A DNA stretch of 21,232 nucleotides from an uncultured Clostridium sp. (GCA_900539645.1 UQCY01000018.1:1-21232); one strand, 5' to 3'; positions 1-7,817 are shown, numbered from the stretch's first letter. Translations and numbers: made by a program. The notes: generated by a model not told the origin, from the letters alone.

Positions 1-54
1 TGCACCAAGAGCAATCCACCCTATTATACCTATTATATTATTTAAGTAATCCAT
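1..54 (-). CDS. Partial CDS, probable YvcK/GlmR-type gluconeogenesis factor (N-terminus only)
   Basis: Only 18 codons are inside the window. They start at an ATG on the minus strand at 52-54 and read MDYLNNIIGIIGWIALGA. A GGGGG ribosome binding site at 61-65 is correctly spaced from this ATG. The start lies 15 nt after the rapZ stop, so the gene is the next member of the murB-PHP-rapZ operon. In many Firmicutes rapZ is followed by yvcK (glmR) and whiA, and many clostridial YvcK proteins have a hydrophobic N-terminus like this one. The identification rests on gene order and that short hydrophobic start, not on a domain motif. Another ATG at 65-67 hits a stop after nine codons and was rejected. 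Confidence 0.55.
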   Translation of the reverse strand, partial: MDYLNNIIGIIGWIALGA

Positions 55-69
55 AGTATGCCCCCATAA

Positions 70-933
70 TTAACCGAGCATAGAATCTCTATGTTTTTTA
101 ATTACTCTATATCCTTTTTTATAAAGCTCATCGTATAGCATATTTGCTATAGTTACAGATCTATGTCTTCCACCAGTACATCCTACTCCTATAACAAGGT
201 GCTGTTTACCCTCTTCTAAATACTGTGGAATTAAAAATCCAACAAAGTCAAACAGCTTTTCAACAAACTCTTCACTAATTTGAGAATTCATGACATACTC
301 TCTAACTTCTTTAAAATCTCCAGTTTTAGGTCTTAGACTTTCATCGTAGTAAGGGTTAGGTAGGAATCTTACATCGAATACTAAATCCGCATCCTTAGGT
401 ATTCCATACTTAAATCCGAAAGATACTACAGATATAGTCATATTAGGAGTGTCTTCTTCCTGTCCGTCTTTATATATCTTAGAAATCTCTTCTTTTAAAT
501 CCTTTGGCTTCATATTTGAAGTATCTAATATACAAGTTGCGTATTTCTTAAATGGCTCCATTATCTGTCTTTCTATTTTTATCCCTTCTGGAATCTGCAT
601 ATTTTTTGATAATGGATGATTTCTTCTAGTCATCTTATATCTTTTTAGAAGCACATCGTCTTCACAGTCAAGGTAAAGTACTTCAAATTTATAATTTGCT
701 TTTTCAAGGTAATCAAGACTTTCGTGAAGCGCTTCAAAGAATCTTCTACCTCTTATATCTACTCCTAGAGCAACTTTCTCTATATTAGAGTTTCCCTTGA
801 AGCATATTTCTGCAAATTTTGTTATTAATGCTGGTGGCATATTATCTACACAGTAGAACCCCATATCCTCCAATGCTTTCATTGTTTCACTTTTTCCAGA
901 TCCTGATAAACCTGTTACTATAACAAATTTCAT
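70..933 (-). CDS. rapZ: RapZ/YvcJ family RNase adapter / nucleotide-binding protein
   Basis: The 287-aa product has the usual family length. The N-terminal Walker A motif GLSGSGKS (residues 8-15) is followed by the family pattern MGFYCVDNMPP. The C-terminal half carries the conserved GCTGGRHRSV motif near residues 251-260. RapZ in Enterobacteria guides RNase E to the GlmZ small RNA and binds glucosamine-6-phosphate. The Firmicute homologue YvcJ binds and hydrolyses nucleotides and has been linked to competence, and its RNA role is not settled. The start ATG has a GGGGG ribosome binding site, and the PHP gene stop lies 14 nt upstream. Its place between murB and yvcK suggests joint control of amino-sugar flux to peptidoglycan. 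The family call is firm, the exact molecular role is not. Confidence 0.95.
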   Translation of the reverse strand: MKFVIVTGLSGSGKSETMKALEDMGFYCVDNMPPALITKFAEICFKGNSNIEKVALGVDIRGRRFFEALHESLDYLEKANYKFEVLYLDCEDDVLLKRYKMTRRNHPLSKNMQIPEGIKIERQIMEPFKKYATCILDTSNMKPKDLKEEISKIYKDGQEEDTPNMTISVVSFGFKYGIPKDADLVFDVRFLPNPYYDESLRPKTGDFKEVREYVMNSQISEEFVEKLFDFVGFLIPQYLEEGKQHLVIGVGCTGGRHRSVTIANMLYDELYKKGYRVIKKHRDSMLG

Positions 934-947
934 ACAAACTGCCCCCT

Positions 948-1685
948 TTATTCCATTATATTTTCTATTCTTTTAATATCTATCCCAGAATTTTTCACTG
1001 TTTCTAATCCAAGTGAAAAGTTTCCAACCATGAATGGCTTATGTGCATCTGAGCCAATCATAAGTCTGTTTTCATATTTTGCTATCTGCTTTAGCTGCTC
1101 AACATTTAGATGTGCGTGAGAGCTATTTATTTCTAGAATAATATTTCTCTTTTTTGCTTCTTCAGCAATTTCTTCTATGTACACATCTCCCTTATCTCCA
1201 GGGTGTGTAATCATAAATATATCGTTGTTTTTCATCGCATTTACTATTGCATCTGTGTTGTATCTTTTAGACCGTTTTGTCTTTAAAAGATAATTATCTC
1301 CATGATTTAAAAGGCATCTAAAAGATGTAGGCTCTGATGCAAAATGATAACCTGCTAGCACATAGTCTAACTGCTCTCTTATCTTGTCATCCATGTCTAT
1401 TGTGCCTTTGTTATCTAGAATATTACATTCTACACCGAGAAGAATTTCGATTTCTTTATATTTCTCATTTAATCTATCTATTTCTTCTCTCATTTCAAAT
1501 ATACTATCTCTATTTAAACCGTACAGTAAATGTCTGTAACTATGGTCTGATATCCCAATAGTTTTAAGACCTTTTTTTATTGCTTCCTGTACATTTTCTT
1601 CTATAGTTCCAAATGCGTGCTTTCTTTTTCCATTTTTCCCGTTGCTGTATATAGTATGGGTATGGTAATCAGCTAAAATTTTCAT
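948..1685 (-). CDS. PHP-domain metal-dependent phosphoesterase
   Basis: This 245-aa protein belongs to the PHP (polymerase and histidinol phosphatase) superfamily. The N-terminus has the metal-binding HTH motif ADYHTHTIYS with His8 and His10. GISDHS follows near residue 47, GVECN near residue 85, ITHPGD near residue 160, EINSS near residue 187 and GSDAH near residue 213. These are the usual ligands of a multinuclear metal centre in a TIM-like barrel. It resembles YcdX-like and histidinol-phosphatase-like proteins, but nothing nearby belongs to histidine synthesis, so the substrate is unknown. It is co-transcribed with murB (15 nt gap) and rapZ (14 nt gap). A PHP gene between murB and rapZ occurs in several clostridia, as I recall. 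A GGAG site precedes the ATG. Confidence 0.9.
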   Translation of the reverse strand: MKILADYHTHTIYSNGKNGKRKHAFGTIEENVQEAIKKGLKTIGISDHSYRHLLYGLNRDSIFEMREEIDRLNEKYKEIEILLGVECNILDNKGTIDMDDKIREQLDYVLAGYHFASEPTSFRCLLNHGDNYLLKTKRSKRYNTDAIVNAMKNNDIFMITHPGDKGDVYIEEIAEEAKKRNIILEINSSHAHLNVEQLKQIAKYENRLMIGSDAHKPFMVGNFSLGLETVKNSGIDIKRIENIME

Positions 1686-1700
1686 ATAATCATCTCCGGT

Positions 1701-2639
1701 CTATTCTTCTTCTGCAGCTGGCTCTTCTCCAACTATCTTAACCTCTTCTTCAAGCATAACTCCAAATTTTGCATTAACAGTTGCTTTAATAGCAAACATA
1801 AGATTTAGTAAATCCTTAGCTGTTGCATTTCCTCTGTTAATTACAAATCCGGAATGCTTTTCAGATACCTGTGCATCACCTATAGAAAGTCCTTTAAGAC
1901 CACTGTCCTGTATTAATTTTCCTGCAAAATACCCTTCTGGTCTTTTGAATGTACTACCTGCACTTGCAAAATTAAGTGGCTGTTTTGATGTTCTTCTTTC
2001 TTTTAAATCATCCATAGTAGCCTTGATATCGTCATAACTACCTTTTTCTAATTCTACAACTGCAGAAAGAGCTACATAGTTATTTTCTACTATTGCACTT
2101 TTTCTATATCCAAAATTCATTTCTTCATTAGATAGTTCAAATATATTCCCATCTACATCCATAACTTTTACAGTTTTTACTATATCTTTAATTTCTCCGC
2201 CGTATGCTCCAGCGTTCATAGCAAGTGCTCCACCAAAAGTACCTGGTATACCAGATGCAAACTCAAATCCCTTAAGTGATGCTCTAAGTGCTGCATTTCC
2301 TATTCTCGATAATAGTGCACCTGCCTGTATTTCTATTCTATTTTCATCTATTTTAAAATCGCTGTAGTTATCAGATATTTCAACTACTATCCCTCTAATT
2401 CCACCGTCTTTAACTAAAAGATTTGAACCATTACCTATTACAAGATATGGAACATTTTCCTTCTTTATATATAAAAGAATATCTCTAAGCTGTTCTTCAG
2501 TTCTAGGTCTTACTAAAACATCTGCAGGCCCACCTACTCTAAAAGAAGCATGCTTCTTCATAGGCTCGTCCCTCATTATATTTTCTTCTCCAACTATATT
2601 TAAAATATCATTATATACTTTATTTTTATTCAATTTCAT
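1701..2639 (-). CDS. murB: UDP-N-acetylenolpyruvoylglucosamine reductase MurB
   Basis: MurB is the FAD and NADPH-dependent enzyme that reduces enolpyruvyl-UDP-GlcNAc to UDP-MurNAc in cytoplasmic peptidoglycan synthesis. The 312-aa sequence shows the FAD-binding stretch GNGSNLLVKDGG (residues 69-80), ASGIPGTFGGALAMNAGAYGG (about 128-148), YRKSA (178-182), and SAGSTFKRP with the probable proton-donor serine at 229. A late acidic region (MLEEEVKIVGE) probably supplies the catalytic glutamate. YRKSA and the single-domain arrangement fit a type II enzyme. It is the first gene of the murB-PHP-rapZ-yvcK operon. The ribosome binding site GGAGG is only 2 nt from the ATG but 8 nt from an in-frame TTG two codons later (2631-2633), so translation may start at 2633. 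Confidence 0.97.
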   Translation of the reverse strand: MKLNKNKVYNDILNIVGEENIMRDEPMKKHASFRVGGPADVLVRPRTEEQLRDILLYIKKENVPYLVIGNGSNLLVKDGGIRGIVVEISDNYSDFKIDENRIEIQAGALLSRIGNAALRASLKGFEFASGIPGTFGGALAMNAGAYGGEIKDIVKTVKVMDVDGNIFELSNEEMNFGYRKSAIVENNYVALSAVVELEKGSYDDIKATMDDLKERRTSKQPLNFASAGSTFKRPEGYFAGKLIQDSGLKGLSIGDAQVSEKHSGFVINRGNATAKDLLNLMFAIKATVNAKFGVMLEEEVKIVGEEPAAEEE

Positions 2640-2708
2640 TTCCTCCTCGAATTTTAAAAATTCTCTATATCAAATATTATCTAATCTTCTAATTTATGAT
2701 GTTTTGTT

Positions 2709-2736
2709 ATAATATATCCGCGAATTTATTATTCAA
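2709..2736 (-). promoter_or_regulatory. Candidate sigma-A promoter for the murB operon
   Basis: On the minus strand TTGAAT (2731-2736) is followed after 16 nt by TATTAT (2709-2714), about 70 nt upstream of the murB start. The match is reasonable but the region is very AT-rich, so chance matches are common. Confidence 0.45.
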
Positions 2737-3127
2737 TCATCTTTTTAAAAGTTAAATTCTTTAAAATTTTCTATATTGGTTAAAATTAGTGCATTATACA
2801 CCCAATTATATATTAATATAATAAATTAAATTTCTAAAAATAACAATATCTACACCAAATAATTTGAACTTTTGAACGTGTCAATTTACAAAGTTTTTTT
2901 CATTTTCAAATTTGTGTTTTCTATGAAGTTTTCATTATTTTTTATCTTTTCCTATTGAAAAGTTTCATTATTATATGTTTTAATAGTCATAATAGCTATG
3001 TAGTAGGCATTTATTAAATTACTACATATTTATTTTTAACGGAGAAATTTCCGGAATTAAATATATATTTCATTTCAATTTTTAATTTACGAAAACTAAA
3101 TAATTTTTTAAGAGAGGAGATTTTTTT
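2737..3127 (+). promoter_or_regulatory. Upstream region and leader of cls, with promoter-like hexamers and hairpins
   Basis: This AT-rich stretch without a gene holds the cls control region. A possible promoter is TTGAAA (2955-2960), an 18-nt spacer and TTTAAT (2979-2984). Just after it is a perfect 9-bp inverted repeat, TATGTAGTA (2997-3005) and TACTACATA (3020-3028). A smaller imperfect dyad, CGGAGAAATTTCCGG, lies near 3041-3055. The cls ribosome binding site is at 3111-3120 (AGAGAGGAGA). Nothing matches a riboswitch class I know. Positions 2737-2950 show no clear structure. Confidence 0.35.
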
Positions 3128-4585
3128 TTGGAAAATTTACCATTATCATTGTTTGAGATTGTGCTTACGGCAATATATCTCATAAACTTTATTCTTGTTG
3201 TAGACCTTATCTTTAGAGGAAAGAGAAATATAGATAATACTCTTACTTGGATAGTTATACTAGTTCTTGTTCCTCCAGTTGGATTCATATTATATGCGAT
3301 GTTTGGTAGAAGTATCGCTAAGAAGAATATGTTCAGAGTTAAGGAAAAAGAGGATAAGGTTATAAAAGATAAAATATTAGAATCTTATGTGGAAATTGAG
3401 TCAAATTTAGACCCATACTTAGATGAAAACAAGGATATTATCTACACTTTAGCAAATTCAAACAATGCCCACTTCACAGCGGACAACGATGTCGATATAT
3501 ATCCAGAATCTAATATGTTCTTCAACTCTCTTCTTGAAGAGCTTAAAAAAGCTGAAGAATATATAAACATCCAGTTCTATATATTTAAAGACGATAGAAT
3601 AGGAAAAGAAATCATAGAAATACTTAAAGAAAAGGCACAGTCTGGTGTAGAAGTTAGACTTCTGTACGATGCTGTTGGTGGTAGAAACCTAAGCAGAAAA
3701 GCTGTAAAAGAAATGAAAGAAGCTGGTGTTCAAGTTGCTAATTTCTTCCCTTCATTCTTAAATATAATCAACTTCAACATAAACTTCAGAAACCATAGAA
3801 AAATAGTTGTTATTGATGGTAAGGTTGGATTTGTTGGAGGATTTAACGTTGGTGATGAGTACCTTGGAAGAGATCCAAAATTTGGAGAATGGAGAGATAC
3901 TCATATAAGACTTACAGGTAGCTGCGTAATCGACTTAAGTATGAGATTCCTTCTTGACTGGAGATACACTACTAAAGAAAATCTTGATTTAGCTAAGTAC
4001 TTCACTAAAAAGAGAGAAAAATCAACTGGAAATGTTGGAATCCAGATTGTTTCAAGTGGTCCCGATATAACAGAATTAGATGAAATAAAATACGGATATA
4101 TGAAAATGATTCAGAAGGCTAGAGATTACGTATACATCCAGAGTCCATACTTAATACTAGATAAGACTTTAATGGAAACACTAAAAGTCGCTTGTCTATC
4201 TGGTGTAGATGTAAGAATAATGATACCTTCAAAACCTGACCATCCATTTGTATACTGGGCATCATACTCTTATGCAGGAGAACTTTTAAACTACGGTGCA
4301 AAAATATACACTTACGGTGGAGATGCATTCCTACACGCTAAAACAATAGTTTACGATGACTCAGTTGCTTCAATAGGAACTGCAAACATGGATATAAGAA
4401 GCTTCGAACTAAACTTCGAAGTAAATGCTTTTATCTATTCAGAAGAAAAAGCAAGAGAACAGAGAATGATATTTGAAAGAGATATCGAAAACTCTAGAGA
4501 AATAACAAAAGAAATATACGAAAGCAGATCTACATATATAAAAATCAAAGAATCTATATCTAGATTGCTTTCACCAGTTTTATAG
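3128..4585 (+). CDS. cls: Cardiolipin synthase (phospholipase D superfamily)
   Basis: Cls is a membrane enzyme that joins two phosphatidylglycerol molecules into cardiolipin and glycerol. The 485-aa protein has the usual length and layout. Two N-terminal transmembrane helices (about residues 8-29 and 37-59) end in the GFILYAMFGR family signature. Two phospholipase D HKD motifs follow: HRKIVVIDGKVGFVGG starting at His223, and HAKTIVYDDSVASIGTAN starting at His403. The start is a TTG with AGAGAGGAGA about 8 nt upstream, and no better-placed ATG exists. The gene is the only plus-strand gene here and is divergent from murB. Its stop is followed after 8 nt by the structured element at 4594-4703. 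A cls at this position is not part of the conserved uvr-hprK-murB block as I know it, so it may be a lineage-specific insertion. Confidence 0.96.
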   Translation: MENLPLSLFEIVLTAIYLINFILVVDLIFRGKRNIDNTLTWIVILVLVPPVGFILYAMFGRSIAKKNMFRVKEKEDKVIKDKILESYVEIESNLDPYLDENKDIIYTLANSNNAHFTADNDVDIYPESNMFFNSLLEELKKAEEYINIQFYIFKDDRIGKEIIEILKEKAQSGVEVRLLYDAVGGRNLSRKAVKEMKEAGVQVANFFPSFLNIINFNINFRNHRKIVVIDGKVGFVGGFNVGDEYLGRDPKFGEWRDTHIRLTGSCVIDLSMRFLLDWRYTTKENLDLAKYFTKKREKSTGNVGIQIVSSGPDITELDEIKYGYMKMIQKARDYVYIQSPYLILDKTLMETLKVACLSGVDVRIMIPSKPDHPFVYWASYSYAGELLNYGAKIYTYGGDAFLHAKTIVYDDSVASIGTANMDIRSFELNFEVNAFIYSEEKAREQRMIFERDIENSREITKEIYESRSTYIKIKESISRLLSPVL

Positions 4586-4593
4586 GAAAAAAT

Positions 4594-4703
4594 AATGACT
4601 AACCTTGGCTCCAGGCTTCAGCGCCCCACCCATTTATGTAACACATTTATGGGTTGTGGGGCGCTTGCAGAATTGTCGCTTACGGTTAGTCATTTATTTT
4701 TTT
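4594..4703 (+). terminator. Conserved structured 3'-UTR element, copy 1, ending as the cls terminator
   Basis: The outer helix is an 11-bp perfect repeat, AATGACTAACC (4594-4604) with GGTTAGTCATT (4684-4694), followed by a run of seven T (4697-4703), as in an intrinsic terminator. Its interior is unusual. A 13-nt strand GGCTCCAGGCTTC (4607-4619) leads into a GC-rich hairpin: 4621-4633 pairs with 4649-4664 (3-nt bulge), topped by ATGT/ACAT around an AAC loop. Then comes the 18-nt strand TTGCAGAATTGTCGCTTA (4665-4682). The two single strands recur nearly unchanged in the copy at 4889-5010, while both helices differ there. Confidence 0.8.
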
Positions 4704-4888
4704 ATAAATACTGGTGAATAGTAATCATAGCTCACCGCACCGGCTCATCGAAGATTGTAAAATAATAACAATCAAGTAATGTTTTTATCACCTTTATCTC
4801 ATTCATACTTTTAGTAGCAAGTTGAAGAATTTACTGAAAAAATTATTTATCAGCTGCTTTAGCTACGGTTGATAGTTTTATTGTGTAA
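4704..4888. other. Intergenic core between the two structured elements, no gene seen
   Basis: These 185 nt separate the two copies of the structured element. No credible open reading frame or known RNA is visible. A small perfect hairpin GATTGT/ACAATC (4753-4758, 4768-4773) sits inside a weak outer pairing GGTGAATA/TATCACC (4713-4720, 4786-4792). A slightly GC-richer block (4730-4750) lies on its 5' side. This may be part of a third structure or chance pairing. Confidence 0.3.
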
Positions 4889-5010
4889 AGGGGTAGATTT
4901 TATATGTATTTTAAGCGACAATCTGCAGACGTGCAGTTTATTACAAACAATATATTTTACTCACACCACGTCGAAGCCTGGAGCCCAAAATACATATAAA
5001 ATCTACCCCT
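4889..5010 (-). other. Conserved structured 3'-UTR element, copy 2, after hprK
   Basis: A perfect 24-bp inverted repeat (4889-4912 and 4987-5010) begins 12 nt after the hprK stop. On the minus strand the loop side opens with GGCTCCAGGCTTC (4985-4973), identical to copy 1. Next come an inner helix GACGTG/CACGTC (4972-4967 and 4933-4928) with an AT-rich loop, then TGCAGATTGTCGCTTA (4927-4912), which matches copy 1 apart from two missing bases. The outer and inner helices share no sequence with copy 1. Only three T follow the outer helix, so it is a poor intrinsic terminator despite its position. Confidence 0.75.
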
Positions 5011-5022
5011 CTTTCCAAAAAA

Positions 5023-5952
5023 CTATCTATCGCTCTGAAGTAGCTGATTTAATTTTTTAGTAAATTCTGCAGCTGCATCATATCCCATTCCACGCTGTCT
5101 ATAGTTCATAGCAGCAACTTCAAGTATCATAGATGTGTTTCTTCCTGGTTTTACAGGTACAGTCATTTTTTCTATCTGTACACCCATTATATTTTCGTAT
5201 TCTCTATCTAGACCAAGTCTGTCGTAGTATTTGTTTTTATTCCATGATTCAAGATAGATTACAAGTCCTATATCGTGACTAGTTTTTACCGCTCTAACTC
5301 CGTAAAGAGTTTTTATATCTAATATTCCTATTCCCCTTATTTCCATAAAATGTCTAAGAAGCTCAGGAGCCTGACCTATTAGTTTATTTTCGTCAGTTTT
5401 TCTTATTTCAACGGCGTCATCTGCTACAAGTCTGTGTCCTCTCTGAACTAATTCAAGTGCAGTTTCTGACTTACCAACACTACTTTCACCTTTGATAAGT
5501 ACACCGACACCGTATATATCTACCAAAACACCGTGTATAGTTTCGTACTTAGCCATTCTATTTTCAAGGTAATTTGACAATTTGTTTATAAGTCTTGTAG
5601 TATTTCTATGTGATTTTAAAACTATTATATTGTGTTTTTCTGCTATTTCTAAGAAATCCGGTTTTACTTCCATATCTCTAGAAATTATTACCGCTGGAAT
5701 ATCATAAGAGAATAATTTTTCTAATCTCTCAATTCTTGTTTCTTCGTCTATAGCAGCAAAATATTCGTATTCACTCTTTCCTATTATCTGAATTCTGTCT
5801 GAAGAAAAATATTCAAAGAATCCAGCATACTGTAGTCCTGGTCTGTTAAGTTCTGGTGTTGTTACAAAATGGTCTTTTCCATCAGCAGGAAAATTGACAA
5901 CTTCTAAGTCTAATGCGTTTATCACATCTAATATATTTACTCTGCTTTCCAT
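5023..5952 (-). CDS. hprK: HPr kinase/phosphorylase
   Basis: HprK phosphorylates Ser46 of the PTS carrier HPr with ATP or pyrophosphate and also removes that phosphate, which controls carbon catabolite repression in Firmicutes. The 309-aa length is normal. The catalytic domain starts near His140 (ETIHGVLVDIYGVG), followed by the P-loop GESSVGKS (155-162) with Glu163, the LVADDAVEI strand (about 175-183) and the family signature EIRGIGILDIKTLYG (204-218). The N-terminal 130 residues match the regulatory HprK_N domain. GGAG sits 7-8 nt before the ATG. The uvrC stop is 30 nt upstream, so hprK is probably the last gene of the macro-like protein-uvrC-hprK unit. Its 3' end carries copy 2 of the structured element. 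Confidence 0.97.
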   Translation of the reverse strand: MESRVNILDVINALDLEVVNFPADGKDHFVTTPELNRPGLQYAGFFEYFSSDRIQIIGKSEYEYFAAIDEETRIERLEKLFSYDIPAVIISRDMEVKPDFLEIAEKHNIIVLKSHRNTTRLINKLSNYLENRMAKYETIHGVLVDIYGVGVLIKGESSVGKSETALELVQRGHRLVADDAVEIRKTDENKLIGQAPELLRHFMEIRGIGILDIKTLYGVRAVKTSHDIGLVIYLESWNKNKYYDRLGLDREYENIMGVQIEKMTVPVKPGRNTSMILEVAAMNYRQRGMGYDAAAEFTKKLNQLLQSDR

Positions 5953-5982
5953 AGTTTATCTCCTTTTTTATATTTATAGTTT

Positions 5983-7806
5983 TTATAAGCCTTGTTCTTT
6001 TTCTCTAAAGAAATCATAGACTTTTTCTGCAACTGTCGAGTTCATCGTATCTGTGTCCTCAAGTTCTTCTAATGTCGCATTTTTTATACCTTCTAAAGTC
6101 TTGAATTTTGCAAGTAGAGCTTTTTTTCTCTTCTCTCCAACTCCTGGAATATTGTCTAACTCTGATTTTGTAAGTTTTTTATCCCTAAGACTTCTGTGGT
6201 ATGTTATAGCATAATTATGAACCTCTTCCTGAATTCCAGCTACAAATCTGTACAGATTGCTAGTCTTTGATAATTCAATTTCTCTAGTTTCATTTATCAG
6301 CCCTTTGGTTCTGTGCTTATCATCTTTGTACATTCCCCAAAGAGGGATATCAATTCCATATCTGTCAAATACTTTTCTGACAGCGCCAACCTGACCTTTA
6401 CCACCATCTAGTAAAATTAAGTCCGGTAGATTTCCATGTTTTATCCTTCTTTCTAGAATTTCAGCCATAGAATCATAGTCATTTGGTCCAATTACCGTCT
6501 TGATTTTATATCTTCTGTATTCTTTTTTATCTTTTTTACCATTTGTGTAAACTACCATAGATCCTATAGAGTCTACACCCTGTATATTAGAAATATCAAA
6601 AGACTCTATTCTTATAGGTAGCTCTTCTAATTCTAGTAAATTTTTTAATTCCTCAAGTGCACCTATACTTTTTTCGTACTTTCTCTTATTCATATCCGAG
6701 AATTTTTCTAAGTACTCAAGTGCATTTTTTCTGACCATTTCAACCAAGCTCTTTTTTTCGCCTTTTTGAGGGACTCTTATAACAACTTTCTGACCTTTTT
6801 TTGCAGTTAGTATGTCCTCTAAAATTCCCTGGTCTTCTATTTCATCCTCGATAATTATCTCTTTTGGAATGTACTCCTGCTCCATATAGAACTGTTTAGC
6901 AAATGATCCAAGTATTGATTCTCTGCTACTATCCATAACTCCTTCTAGTATGAAGTGTTCTCTTCCTACAATCTTACCATTTCTTACAAAGAATATCTGA
7001 ACACAGGCTTCATTATTTGCCCTAGCCATAGCGATAATATCCTGATTTAGGTCTAGTGTATTTGTGTCTATCTTCTGCTTTTGAACCATTTCTTCTAGGC
7101 TTTTTATCTTATCTCTATAAACCGCAGCTTCTTCAAATCTAAAATCAGCTGCACATTTTTGCATCTTCTCTGTTAGAATTTCAACTAATTTCTCTTCCTT
7201 TCCAGAAAGACACATAATAACCTCGTCTATCATCTGTCTGTATTCTTCCTTTGAAACTTTACCAGTACAAGGCCCCATACATTTCTTGATATGATAGTTT
7301 AAACATGGTCTCATCTTATTCTTTATAGCTCTGTCTATATCTATTTTACACGTTCTTATAGGATATGTATCCCTGATTACTTCAAGAGTGTCGTTTACAG
7401 CTGTTATATTTGTGTATGGCCCAAAGTATTTAGCCTTATCCTTAGCTACTTTTCTAACTTTTATTACTCTAGGAAAATCCTCATTTGTAGTAACTTTTAT
7501 ATATGGATATGTCTTATCATCTCTAAGAAGTACATTGTACTTTGGCTTATATCTTTTTATCAAGTTACACTCTAGTATAAGTGCCTCTGTTTCTGAATCG
7601 GTTATTATATATTCAAAGCTTCTGATATTTTTTACCATTGATTTTACTTTTGATGAATGATTTTTAGACGATTGGAAATACTGTCTAACTCTGTTTTTAA
7701 GTACGACAGCTTTTCCAACGTAGATTACATTTCCAAAAGCGTCTTTCATTATATAGACTCCAGGTTGTTCTGGAAGTTGTTTTAAATGTTCTTGTATGTC
7801 AAACAA
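5983..7806 (-). CDS. uvrC: Excinuclease ABC subunit UvrC
   Basis: UvrC is the dual-incision nuclease of nucleotide excision repair and cuts 3' and then 5' of the lesion marked by UvrB. The 607-aa protein has all expected parts in order. The GIY-YIG nuclease is at about 12-95 (GVYIMKDAFGNVIYVGK, with NRVRQYF). A cysteine-rich patch CLNYHIKKCMGPC lies near 168-180. The UVR domain that binds UvrB is near 200-235 (FRFEEAAVYRDKI). The RNase H-like nuclease is in about 395-540 (SFDISNIQG and LILLDGGKGQ). A C-terminal helix-hairpin-helix contains IPGVGEKRKKALL. It follows the macro-like gene by 11 nt. Here it is separated from uvrBA by the two-component/ABC module, so it is not obviously under the same LexA control as uvrB. 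Confidence 0.98.
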   Translation of the reverse strand: MFDIQEHLKQLPEQPGVYIMKDAFGNVIYVGKAVVLKNRVRQYFQSSKNHSSKVKSMVKNIRSFEYIITDSETEALILECNLIKRYKPKYNVLLRDDKTYPYIKVTTNEDFPRVIKVRKVAKDKAKYFGPYTNITAVNDTLEVIRDTYPIRTCKIDIDRAIKNKMRPCLNYHIKKCMGPCTGKVSKEEYRQMIDEVIMCLSGKEEKLVEILTEKMQKCAADFRFEEAAVYRDKIKSLEEMVQKQKIDTNTLDLNQDIIAMARANNEACVQIFFVRNGKIVGREHFILEGVMDSSRESILGSFAKQFYMEQEYIPKEIIIEDEIEDQGILEDILTAKKGQKVVIRVPQKGEKKSLVEMVRKNALEYLEKFSDMNKRKYEKSIGALEELKNLLELEELPIRIESFDISNIQGVDSIGSMVVYTNGKKDKKEYRRYKIKTVIGPNDYDSMAEILERRIKHGNLPDLILLDGGKGQVGAVRKVFDRYGIDIPLWGMYKDDKHRTKGLINETREIELSKTSNLYRFVAGIQEEVHNYAITYHRSLRDKKLTKSELDNIPGVGEKRKKALLAKFKTLEGIKNATLEELEDTDTMNSTVAEKVYDFFREKEQGL

Positions 7807-7817
7807 ATTATGTCCTC

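Noticed and set aside
3082..3288. Minus-strand open frame over the cls start
   Set aside because: It is antisense to a well-supported cls start, has no recognisable motif, and covers its ribosome binding site.
4594..4694. Integron attC-like recombination site
   Set aside because: The ends read GACTAACC/GGTTAGTC, and GTTAGTC does not fit the GTTRRRY core. No integrase or cassette array is present.
4594..5010. A MITE or insertion sequence bounded by terminal inverted repeats
   Set aside because: The outer repeats of the two copies are different sequences and no target-site duplication is seen. The conserved part is inside the stems. A terminator-targeting element remains only as a rival idea.
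4594..5010. Known self-cleaving ribozymes (hammerhead, twister, pistol, hatchet, HDV)
   Set aside because: I could not match the GGCTCCAGGCTTC and TGCAGAATTGTCGCTTA strands to the conserved cores of these classes, as far as I recall them.
4869..5060. Plus-strand open frame over the hprK 3' end
   Set aside because: It runs through both arms of the 24-bp inverted repeat and the end of hprK, with no credible start site or protein motif.
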